Part shown: positions 52,570 through 64,000 of the stretch, piece by piece
Layout: each line of letters starts with the position of its first letter
Numbering within the stretch: position 1 is the first letter of the stretch
Source of the DNA: Epiperipatus broadwayi
Lineage: Eukaryota > Onychophora > Udeonychophora > Euonychophora > Peripatidae
NCBI GenBank assembly: GCA_028023455.1
Contig: JAQFVV010013409.1
Span: 66,239 to 130,238 of the forward strand
Direction: 5' to 3'
DNA: 64,000 bases
Made by a program: the position numbers and the translations under genes
The notes under the pieces: generated by a model
The model's input: the letters and a program-made list of their open reading frames with translations, nothing else
Told to the model about the DNA's origin: nothing
Databases searched by the model: none

Positions 52570-53780
52570 CTTAATTTAATAAGCTTGTACTATAACTTAT
52601 ATAAGGAGTCTGAATAGCTATTAACAAGCTTTTTTAAATATCACTATCCTCAGACCAGTTTCTAGCTGATAGATTTCATCAATGAGAAACTAGGATATTC
52701 AGACATTAGATCTAAAAATACCAGCTTAAGCCAAACATTTATCTAATAGTTAACTATTAAGTAGAAAAACTGAAATTTTCAGACATCTATATGTCTTCAA
52801 CTCCTGCTATCTAACTTAAATAACCATATTAGAATGAATTTAGTTGAGATACACCTTATATTAACAGCTTTAGCAATATAACATTGCCAAATCCTCAAGA
52901 GCAAAATTATAATTACAAAGAAATCAAGCCATTACATCATATGACAAGTTTAATAAGCTTGTACTACAATTGTTATATAAGAACCTGAATAGCTTTTAAC
53001 AAGATTTCCTGAATATCCCTATCCCCAGACTGTTTCTAGCTGTTGGCTTTCATCAGTGAGGTGATAGGATAGATGTTAGATTTAAAAATACCAGTTTAAA
53101 CACAGTATTTATCTAATAGTTAACTATTAAGTAGAAAATCTGAAAATTTCAGACATCTATATGTCTTCAAATCCAGCTATCTAACTAAATAGTTAACTAT
53201 TAGAAAAATGCTATTAGATAAATGTTACTAGTTAACTATTAGATAAATGCTAAGATTAAGCTGGTATTTTTAGCTCTACTGTCTGAATATTCTAGTGCAT
53301 CACTAACAAAAGCCAACAGAACAGCTTGAAAATGGGATGGGGATAAGGATATTCAGAAAATCTTGTTGAGAGCTATTCAGTCTCATTATATAACATTTGT
53401 AGTATAAGCTTATTAAATTAAGTCATGTGACATATGATATGATTTCTTTGCCATTATAATTTTGCTCTTGAGGCTTTGACAATGTTATATTACTAAAGCT
53501 ATTAATATGTGGTGTATCTGCACTTAGTTCAATCCCATATGGATATTTAAGTTAGGTATCTGGATTTTAAGACATATAGATATCTGAAAATTTTATATTT
53601 TCTACTTAATAGTTAACTATTAGATAAATGCTGGGTTAAGCTGATATTTTTAGATCTAATGTCTGAATATTCTGGTGCCCACTGATGAAAGTTAATAGCC
53701 AGAAACTGGCTTTGGGAAGGGATATTTGGAAAAGTTTGTTAAGAGCTATTCAGGCTCATAGTTTCACTCTTTGTAGTTAA
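52570..53780. repeat. Dispersed repeat family A, copy 2 (two forward, two inverted units)
   Basis: A forward unit at 52570-52945 starts TTTAATAAGCTTGTACTATA; a second, shorter forward unit lies at about 52950-53185. After an AT-rich turn with three TAGTTAACTATTA words, two inverted units fill about 53215-53780, including CTATTCAG and CTGGTGC words and GTATAAGCTTATTAAATTAA. The unit carries AAAATACCAG, TAGTTAACTATTAAGTAGAA and TTCAGACATCTATATGTCTT. The copy at 7.14-7.74 kb has the same forward-forward-inverted order, so this compound structure itself seems to be the mobile unit. Confidence 0.8.
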
Positions 53781-53896
53781 GTTGCAATCTTTGGTGTCTA
53801 CATAAACTTATTAGACCATAAATAAACATGGATTTCCATCTTCATTTTTAAAAGGAGGTTGTCTTGACAACAGATTGAGAGGGTTTATTGTCATTA

Positions 53897-54110
53897 TATA
53901 TATAAATGTTCAGACATTTATACAGAAAAGGGAGATGTATATTGTTTTAAAGTTAGCTTTATTTACATCATAATTGTAGCTGTTCTACATTTCTAGAAAA
54001 ATGCTGTGATTATCATATAAAATATTTCAAGAGCATGTTCAGAACTAATAAAGCTAACTTTAAAGCATTATACATCTACCTTTTGCATGTAAACGTTTGA
54101 ACATTTATAT
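53897..54110. repeat. Foldback, about 214 bp
   Basis: AAATGTTCAGACATTTATAC and AGATGTATATTGTTTTAAAG with TTAGCTTTA on the left pair with TAAAGCTAACTTTAAAGCAT, TATACATCT and GAACATTTATATGC on the right, around a loop of about 90 bases. MITE-like; no target duplication established. Confidence 0.7.
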
Positions 54111-56150
54111 GCATAATATTACAATTGCATAGAAAGAGTTAATAATTCTTGAAAATTGCATGATATTGTTATTGTTTAAGTGTTAACCACTGTCACTTTC
54201 ATGTATTTACATTTATCAACCTATCTAACCCTGAGCATTGTTAGTTTTATTATTTAAATAATACAGAGTCGGAATGCATATTGAAAGTTATAATTGAATA
54301 TTTATTAGTCCACATGCAGAACAATTGTTTAAGTTAATAATTTTACTCTCTGTAGGATGCCTATTGATTAATGTGGTTTGCACTGGATAGCATTATTGTA
54401 TAGGAGAATAGCTAATAGTCCATATTATCGTGGAATAAAATAATGGAATTATAAAAACAAATAATATGACTTTATGATTGAATGAATCTAAAATTGTGAA
54501 AAGTCCTCTGTGTTGAATTAGATATGTTATGCTAAGGAATAATAAAATTTTATAACAAATATTAGATTGCTTTTTTTTAGGAGATGCAGACACCATTTAC
54601 ATTATAAAGAATGTCTCAAAATTGCTCTAATATTTCAATTAAGAGAATATAGGTGAAGAAAAAACATTTTTTTGAAAAAACACTAACATTCTTTTTTTTT
54701 GCAGATGCTAAATAAATAGCTTACATACTAGCACGTGATTCATATATATTCTTGTTTGATTTGGGATAATGCATTCATTTGTATAACCATTGCAAAATTG
54801 TCCTTTACATTTAAGTCACTTTAGTATCTCTGTTTCTTTCTCTTTTTTTGAAGTAAAATAGCTGTTTGTTTCGAGTTGCTATTATAATAGTTATCAATAT
54901 TGGAAAAATTATATTTAAAGAAATATTGTCTTACTGTGCAAAGTTAAATTGAAATGTAGAAACATAACTGATTTGAAAAGTCAACACATACATTTCTATA
55001 AAGTTAAAATCAGACTTATCAAATTGTATTGGAGAATATTTATCAGATCTTTATTTCTTCTTCTTATTAAATACTAAATTAATAATAATAATAATTGAAT
55101 TTTATATATGTATACTCTTTTTAAAATATACCCACCAGGATTTATTTTGTTAAAAAGGCTGCCTGATATAAATGATGTGATGTGATGTGCTATGGCTTCT
55201 GTTTTCTCGGATCAAATCTCTCAGCTACTATTCCACAGAAACGTTACCACTTTATCTTCCCTTTCTATTCATTATCCTAAACTAGTTGGGGATATTGGGT
55301 GGGGGTTAGAAGGGGTTTTTCACCACACCCCTTCTCCCATCATTTATTTTTTTAGGGGGGGGAAAGATGGAGGGGGGGGTTTTCTGTTTTTATTATATTC
55401 TTCTCTATCCTATCTGTGCTGACATCTATATAATTTTTAGAATTATTTTAATGATGTCAAGAGATTAAAGATCATCTTTAAACCCATGCTTTTCTCTTTA
55501 TTATGATACATCATGATAATTACTAGTGTTTTGATGGCTAGTACACTCATTGTACCACTGGACCCAAATTGATAATAATCAGCATTGATGCAATGATCCT
55601 GTCATATTTTTAAAGCTTTTAAATTGTATCACTATAGTTTAGTCAGTATTATTGCAGCAAGAAATGTTGAAGTTTGCCCATCAGATGATGATTAGCCTAG
55701 ATTTTATAATATGTGTCTTTTAAATCCAGTCACAATGATATCAATTGATGATGATTTTCTGCTGATACTGGGTTTTTGCTTAGATGTTTTTCCACTGATT
55801 CTTTTACTTTCTCTTATTGCACTCAATTGAAAATAGCTGCTGATTATTTTTTCCTTTATATTTACCTTCCATATCATTCTTGGTCATTGTAAATGGCATG
55901 TAATGGAATAGCAGTTATATAACAGAAATGGAAGAATAAATAGACATTAGTAAAGCATTTATATTGCAGTATTAAATATAAATATTTTTGGAGAAAAAAA
56001 CATTAAAAAAATTAATTGAAGATTTGGAAGATTAAATAATTTAACATATCAAGCACACAGTTCTTCTTTTCAAAATAGTTCATAAATATCCAATATAGAA
56101 ATAAAACAAACTCCTTTTTAAAACTTGTTTCTTATATGACTATAAGCATA
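54111..56150. other. AT-rich sequence, nothing recognised
   Basis: A G/C-rich island at about 55285-55385 (runs of G and C, GGGGGGGGTT) gives a 76-codon frame with no known domain. No RNA gene or structured repeat seen. Confidence 0.55.
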
Positions 56151-56151
56151 A

Positions 56152-56767
56152 AAAAAAAATCCAACGTTTTGACTATTTTATATAGTCTTTTTCAAGACAC
56201 ACTAAAATAAAATAATATATATATAACAAATAACACATATTCCAAAAAAAAAAAATTACAAAATATATTTATAACCAAAAATTTACCTTATCTCACTCCC
56301 CTTTCCTATTACCAACAATCACAACTTAAATACAAACAATTTTTCTTTTTTTAAAAAAAAATCTATATATATATCCTTGTTTTTCTATTAACTTCCTATT
56401 TAATTCTGGTTTTATTTCATTAATGTATAATGAAAGTATGATAAAAGAAAGTGTATACAATTAATGAAATAAAACCAGAATTAAATAGGATGTTAATAGA
56501 AAAACAGAAAAGCAAATAATAGGTTTTTAATTAAATGTTTTAAAGGATATATATAGATTTTTTTTTAAAAAAAGGAAATTGTTTGTCTTTAAGTTGTGAT
56601 TGTTGGTAATAAAAAGGGGAGTGAGATAAGGTAAATTTTTGTTTATGAATATATTTTGTAATTTTTTATTTTTGGAATATGTGTTATTTGTTATATATAT
56701 ATTATTTTATTTTATTTTAGTGTGCCTTGAAAAAGACTATATAAAATAGTCGAAATTGTTTTTATAA
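56152..56767. repeat. Foldback with hammerhead-like motif in both arms
   Basis: Left arm 56152-56423 and right arm 56461-56767 are inverted repeats with several indels, around a 37-base loop; the inner stem TAATTCTGGTTTTATTTCAT pairs perfectly. Near its outer end each arm has CTTGAAAAA - GACTAT - loop - ATAGTC - (G/A)AAA. In the left arm, read on minus, this is followed by ACGTTGG. That is the layout of a hammerhead ribozyme core and of PLE pseudo-LTR sequences, and it resembles the motif after the PLE ORF at 1274-1308. The arms have no coding capacity. I infer a derivative of PLE pseudo-LTRs. Confidence 0.75.
56726..56760 (+). ncRNA. Hammerhead-ribozyme-like core (degenerate), right arm
   Basis: CTTGAAAAA, a 6-bp stem GACTAT/ATAGTC (56735-56740 with 56746-56751) and GAAA at 56752-56755. 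Compared with the hammerhead core CUGAUGA - stem II - GAAA, the first box is mutated and the second intact. The left-arm copy (56161-56200, minus strand) instead has AAAACGTTGG after the stem. Probably inactive. Confidence 0.35.
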
Positions 56768-56901
56768 ATGTATATTATATATAACCAATTCTTAGTCACA
56801 GCTCAAACTGCAATATGTTTTGGGATAGTTTGTAAAAAAGTCTTCAATAATAATTTATAGATTGATTCTTCCATATTAAATAACCTTATTTGGTTCTTGT
56901 G

Positions 56902-57096
56902 TATAATTCAACCGATGACGTATTACCCTGAAGGCATATCAGTCTAATCTTGCGATTTTTAAGATAACGTCTCCAAGTGATCTGCGGACACATGTAATCA
57001 CTAAAATGTGTCCGCAGATCACGTGAACACGGTATGTTAAAAATCTCAAGATTAGACTGATATGCCTTCGGGGTAATACGTCATCGGTTGAATTAT
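56902..57096. repeat. Nested foldback at the left end of the TIR element
   Basis: ATAATTCAACCGATGACGTA, then GGCATATCAGTCTAATCTTG, then GTGATCTGCGGACACAT are mirrored in reverse order to 57096, around a centre near 57000. The stem is about 85 bp with a few mismatches and small indels, a strong hairpin. Confidence 0.9.
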
Positions 57097-57344
57097 CCAG
57101 GTCACATGCTAAAAAATATTCAAAAATGAAAAATATCTGACGCAGGTCAGGCAAATACTAAAAAAAAAATAAAAAAAATGTACATGCATGCGTCAAAATA
57201 TTATTCTCAATTTTAAAATACAGCAGCGCATAGCGCTGGAATTGGCAGGGGGGGCTCTGGATGTTTTTGTCAAGCCGCAGGCTCGGCGTACACATATATC
57301 AGACATTGTATTACTCTCATAGCTGTATGATATAATTCAGAAAT

Positions 57345-58015
57345 TAAAAATAAAATTAAAACGTAATTCAATGTAAGTTTGAGAATTTTAGAAATATTAA
57401 CAAATATTTTTTGTAAATAAGTTTGAGAATTGTAGAAATATTAACAAAAACTTTTTGTAAATTTTAAATAAACACCTAAATAAAAAAGACGCGATCTAAT
57501 GCAAATCTGGTATTAATGGCGTCCAGAAAATGCCGCACTTTTACATGCATTTGGTAATTTTAATAATGTATTGCATATTGCAAAATTGATTTAAAAAATT
57601 ATTTCAAATTATTTACACATTAAAAACGTAATGTAGAAATATTAACAAAAAGTTTTTGTAAATTGAAAATAAACAAATAAAACACTTTACCCGAATTAAT
57701 GCGAATCTGGCATTAATGGCGTCCTTGTTATCACATGCATTTGGTAATGTATATTCCAAATTTGTTTTAAAAAATTATTGAAAATTATTTACACATTAAA
57801 CGAAATTGAATGTAAGTTTCAGAATTGTAGAAATATTAACAAAAACTTTTTGTAAATTTAAAATAAACAGATAAATAAAAAACACTTTACCGGAATAAAT
57901 TATTTACACATTAAACGTAATTCAATGTAAGTTTGAGAATTGTAGAAATATTAACAAAAATTTTTTGTAAATTTAAAATAAACAGATAAATAAAACACTT
58001 TACCCGAATTAACAG
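57345..58015. repeat. Diverged tandem repeats inside the TIR element
   Basis: Four or five units share AGAAATATTAACAAAAA, then TTTTTGTAAAT and AAAATAAACA, then ACACTTTACC(C/G)GAATTAA. Two of them also carry AATGGCGTCC next to ATCTGG(T/C)ATTA. Unit length varies from about 65 to 200 bases, so it is a composite array. Confidence 0.75.
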
Positions 58016-58264
58016 CTCAAAAAAGTAACTGTGATGCCGTGGATAGCAAAATCGCAATAGACATAAAAATCAAAAAATTTCCCAAACCTCTCTACGAATT
58101 TTAAATCTCGCGGGTAAAAAAAAAAAAAAATTGACTCTCTGATGGATTAATCATGCCAGTCACTTGGTTACCATGACAACATTGTCATGCAAAAAACATC
58201 GATGTCTACCGGAAGGGAAATCGGTAAGTCAAAAACGTCATCGGTTGAATTATACACAAGTACC

Positions 58265-60740
<2,476 letters not shown>

Positions 60741-60758
60741 TGGCGCCCGTGTTTATAC
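60741..60758 (+). promoter_or_regulatory. Primer-binding-site-like motif
   Basis: TGGCGCCCGTGTTTATAC. TGGCGCCCG is the classic start of a lysine-tRNA-type primer binding site; the match beyond nine bases is weak. Confidence 0.4.
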
Positions 60759-60954
60759 ACAAACAAAAAAAAGTGCTTTGAACTTGGTGTTGAACTCAAC
60801 AGTCGAGAAGAAGTTATGTCCTGGAAATGTAACGTTAGTTATATACTTTATAGCTATCGTTTGGGCATACATACTCTCCGAGTATGTTCTTCTCTGCCTA
60901 AGAGGCCGGTGTTTCGAATACTCATATTCGAACACGGTTCAATATATATATATG

Positions 60955-61800
60955 CAAGAAGTATTTTGTGGATTAAAATGGGAAACTAAAGGAGTGAAAG
61001 TAAATGGAGAGTATTTAAGTTATTTAGATTTCGCAGATGATATAGTTGTTCTTGCAAATAATGCTTCAGAGTTGCAGGATATGTTGCAGGAATTATCAGA
61101 TGAAAGTAGGATTAAAGATAAATGTTAAAAAGACTAAAGTAATGTTTAATCGATTTGCTCAAAATATGAAAATAAAGATTGATTATGATGAATTAGAAGA
61201 AGTTAACAGTTACAAATATCTTGGTCAGATTATTAATACAGATGGAAACATAATGGAAGAAATTAATCATAGAATTAAACTTGGTTGGAGTGCTTTTGGT
61301 AGAAATAACTTGATACTAAAAGGAAATATGCCTATGTGTTTGAAAAGGAAGGTTTTTGACAAATGTGTTTTACCAGTTCTTACTTATGGAACTGAGACTT
61401 GGACACTTAATAGAAGAGCAATACAAAGACTTCAGACCACTCAAAGAAGTATGGAGAGATGTATGTTGGAAGTAACAAGAAGAGATTGAAAATGCAATGT
61501 ATGGGTAAGAGAACAAACAGGTGTTACTGACCTTATTGAAAAAAATAAAAGATTGAAGTGAAGTTGGGCTGGACCTATTGCTAGAAAAGATGATAATAGA
61601 TGGACAATTGAAATTTTAAACTGGATTCCAAGAGATTGTAAAAGACTCAGAAAGAGACACATGTGAGATGGATGGATGAAATAAGAAAGTGTGTAGGGGT
61701 GATGTGGAGAAGAGAAGCTAAAAATTGGAGATGGATTAAACTTGGAGAGACCTTCATCCTGCAGTGGATTGATAATGGTTGATAATGATGATGATATATA
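60955..61800 (+). pseudogene. RTE-like non-LTR retrotransposon, 5'-truncated 3' end
   Basis: Coding begins within the RT palm: VNGEYLSYLDFADDIVVLAN with the catalytic FADD at about 61030-61041. After a frameshift near 61115 the second frame (to 61489) gives YKYLGQIINTDGNIMEEINH, then CVLPVLTYGTETWTLNRRAI and the RT thumb and C-terminal region typical of RTE-type endonuclease-RT proteins. Stops follow. The element's 3' end is at about 61790, ending in GATAATGATGATGAT, the TGA/ATG-rich tail usual for this group. It is the same family as the broken copy at 4.8-7.1 kb but better preserved. GGTTCAATATATATA at about 60936 and its reverse complement at about 61794 bracket the insertion. Confidence 0.88.
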
Positions 61801-61809
61801 TATTGAACC

Positions 61810-63937
61810 TGATTGAAATCCGATTCAATGGTGTCATTACAAAAAAAAAAAGAAATTTATTAAGCTTTTAATTTTCATTAAACGTAGAGTTTAAATTTTT
61901 ATTATTATTTAAAAAGAATGCATGTATCAAAACACACGTTTATATGTAAAACGGATTTTTTAAAAAAATGTTTTTCATTTATTTTAAAATAGTTTTCATA
62001 TACCGCCTGTTTTTAAATCCATTTGATTTAAAAACAAGCTGGCTAGCTAATTGCATTCCTGTTGCTTTTATTTTAATTAGTGTTAACAATTTTTATAGCG
62101 GAGATTTAATTTTTATGTTGTTGTTTTCATTTCAATAAACCCTGGGTGGAATTCTTAGATAGATTGAGTGGGAGATTAATATTTGCCCTGCCTCAGGCAT
62201 GAAAATTGGACAACAAGTAAAGTGTTTCGTGGGAAATGGAGCAATGTATAAATAACCCCAAAAATTTGGAGTGTCAGTTAATTCAGTTTTGAGAGATAGA
62301 CAAGTGGTTTTTTCACGTGAAAGTTATATCAGTGCGGACATTTAAATTTCTTAGTTAAAGGACATCAGCTGTTATTAAATACTTTCGCTTGCAAAAATGA
62401 AAAATTCTATACTTGTTATCACCACTCGAATGGCTTGCTAACTCCACAAAAGACGGATCCCTGACTTCCAAGTTTGCTCCAGTAATGCCTTGAACACCTA
62501 AAAAAAGCCGGAACCTCTCTATATCTACCTTGCTGCCTAAAGAACCTGAAAATGAACTTAAGTAAAAGTGTGCACTCTATGTGAACTTTGCTTTACAAAA
62601 AAGTAACTATTTTCGTTTTTATTCCCAGGGTAAATTAATTCTCATTAAATCTCCGATCAATCTAATCATAAATATGTATTCTTAAATCAATATAGCCTCA
62701 TATTTAATATTTGCTCTAATTTCCAATATTTTGTAGTGTGTCTTGGAATCTTAGTTTTAAGATTCCAATTTGCTTTCAGTTTTGTTTATTGGAGAGTGAC
62801 GAATGAGTTTTATATTTTATGTCTCGCTTTTGTAAATGCTTTAGCAGTCTTGTATATATTTTTTTTATGCTTACCTGTAATTATTTAGTATTCAATAATT
62901 AATTTTATACTCTATGTTTGCCCTCTTGTTAAACCTCCAAAAATTTTTTGGCTGACGACTTTATTGTCTGATTTTCGCAGGTGGAGATTTCGTTTCTAAT
63001 ATCTCTAAAAGCGGAAATTAGAATTGTGTTTTTCTTTGTAATTTTATAAGTCGTCAGCAGGAAGATAAAATTTATTCTTTCTTAAATTACAGATGAGCAA
63101 TACTTTCGTTCTGCTAGAGTATTTAAACTTTTGATATTTCATACTCATGTGCACTCTCCGATAGATTTCTTTTTGTATTTACTATGTGTGCTTTAAATTT
63201 GTCAGAGCGTGTACTCAGAATTTGTTTGTAAGTTTATTTTCTTTAAATGCTGGGCAGACGTAACTGTTTTTCTAATATTTACTTGTCCCTTAGTGGGTTC
63301 TTTAATTATTAATTTTAAAGTAATTTTCGCCAATCATTTGGCTGGGATTCACCAGTTTTAATTGTTTCTTCATTTCAGTCATGTTTGTCAATTGTTCTTG
63401 AGGTGGATCAATCACCGTTATTTTAAACGTAGTAATATGTGCAGCTCATACCGATATAAGGACATTCAAGGTCTGACCAATTTTTAGATCTCGAACAGCT
63501 CATCAGCGCTGGATTCTTTGATCTATTTCAGGGGCATAGGGTTTAAATATCTGAAAGTGAAAACCAATGTTTAGGTGAATCCTCTGCTGAATGAAATTTG
63601 CTTCCTCCCTTTTAAATTTGTTTATTAGAAGATCAGTCAGTCTGTCATAGCTTTGCCTTTAGTATATCTGGTACATGCCTGAGTTAACCCCATCTCTTGT
63701 GTCATAAACTTATATTTAATATTTTATTTTCTCATAATAAAATTTATGAAATATGTTTAAACTTAATTTGGCTGACGTTTGTCTTTGTGCTTTAGTCTCA
63801 ATTGTCTAAACAATTTAGTCTCAATTGTCTAAACAATTTAAGATCTCTTGTTTCTCCCTGAGTCTAGTCAGCGCAAACCATCATCATCATCTATTGTGAT
63901 CACAGTAGACAAATTTTCCAGACATGTAGTGGTCTGG
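61810..63937 (+). mobile_element. Possible LTR, includes dispersed repeat family B copy 2
   Basis: Contains TATAAATA at 62247-62254, preceded by GGGAAATGGAGCAATG and followed by a GTCAGTTAATTCAGTTTTGA leader resembling the one at 59.83 kb. Family B homology to 23.4-24.4 kb spans about 62400-63110. It ends in front of TGGCGCCCTC at 63938. There is no second LTR in the window and the outer start is uncertain. No coding frame. A 23-bp tandem duplication (AGTCTCAATTGTCTAAACAA) lies at 63793-63839. Confidence 0.4.
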
Positions 63938-63955
63938 TGGCGCCCTCTGTTTCAG
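63938..63955 (+). promoter_or_regulatory. Primer-binding-site-like motif
   Basis: TGGCGCCCTCTGTTTCAG at the 3' edge of the LTR-like unit. The internal region of any element would lie beyond the window end. Confidence 0.4.
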
Positions 63956-64000
63956 AATAAATTGAGTATCCGGTATAATATATATGTGTGTGTGTGGTAT

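Larger units (their letters stand above)
56892..58264. mobile_element. Unassigned TIR transposon, non-autonomous, with nested foldback end
   Basis: Terminal inverted repeats of about 30 bases: GGTTCTTGTGTATAATTCAA and CCGATGACGT (56892-56921) match the reverse complement of 58235-58264 with one mismatch. The left end is itself half of a foldback (56902-57096), so the TIR occurs twice on that side. The interior (57097-58234) has a GC-rich block at about 57215-57295 and diverged tandem repeats, and no transposase. No clean target duplication was seen, so superfamily is open. Length about 1.37 kb. Confidence 0.75.

Noticed and set aside
55192-55422. 76-codon ORF over a GC-rich island
   Set aside because: The island consists of G and C runs that remove stops; the protein resembles nothing known.
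60850-60945. tRNA-like sequence with TTCGAATAC
   Set aside because: A B-box-like word and an anticodon-arm-like hairpin (CTCTGCCTAAGAG) are visible, but the acceptor and D arms do not form; too weak to annotate.

Overview
This window looks like AT-rich, repeat-dominated, non-coding DNA from a metazoan nuclear genome. The evidence is long (TA)n, GATA and CT microsatellites, eukaryotic retrotransposon proteins (Penelope-like, RTE-like and Ty3/Gypsy-like), a hAT transposon with a perfect 8-bp target-site duplication, and tRNA-derived repeats. An invertebrate is the most natural guess, but the phylum cannot be fixed from sequence alone. I could not support any host protein-coding exon, rRNA gene or clearly functional tRNA gene. 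Almost every coding stretch belongs to a mobile element, and most are broken.

Layout. 1-1.3 kb: an inverted duplication of the 3' end of a Penelope-like element (RT tail plus GIY-YIG endonuclease) at the window edge, followed by a hammerhead-ribozyme-like motif. 4.8-7.1 kb: an RTE-like non-LTR retrotransposon whose endonuclease half is inverted relative to its 3' half, as expected from twin priming. 7.1-7.7 kb: a dispersed repeat that recurs at 52.6-53.8 kb. 8.3-16.7 kb: a giant inverted repeat (about 2.7-kb arms) around a frameshifted gag, with a hAT element inserted in one arm only and a tRNA-Asp copy carrying an encoded CCA at the inner edge of that arm. 19.8-22.3 kb: a MITE-like foldback, a decayed gag and a 1.27-kb palindrome. 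22.5-23.4 kb: 24 nearly identical copies of a 36-bp unit. 26.8-28.0 kb: very decayed gag-like sequence. 29.5-30.4 kb: CTAT and GATA microsatellites in opposite orientation. 31-39.5 kb: mostly featureless AT-rich DNA with two tRNA-like bodies.

39.7-48.1 kb holds the clearest young element: two about 1.86-kb direct repeats (about 99% identical by eye) flanking, on the minus strand, a tRNA-type primer binding site and one intact 402-codon ORF. That ORF joins a Gag-like coiled coil to the GPY/F module normally found at the end of Ty3/Gypsy integrase; protease, RT, RNase H and the integrase core are absent. It is a candidate non-autonomous, protein-coding LTR element mobilised in trans.

48-64 kb: AT-rich DNA with tandem repeats, the second copy of the dispersed repeat family, several foldbacks (one carrying the hammerhead-like motif in both arms), a TIR element with a nested foldback end (56.9-58.3 kb), two LTR-promoter-like units with TATA boxes and TGGCGCC primer-site motifs, and a frameshifted RTE reverse transcriptase 3' end (60.96-61.8 kb).

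How the parts fit: at least three or four retroelement lineages have landed here, many in inverted pairs. The inverted repeats are the dominant large-scale structure. Boundaries were read by eye and identities are estimates.
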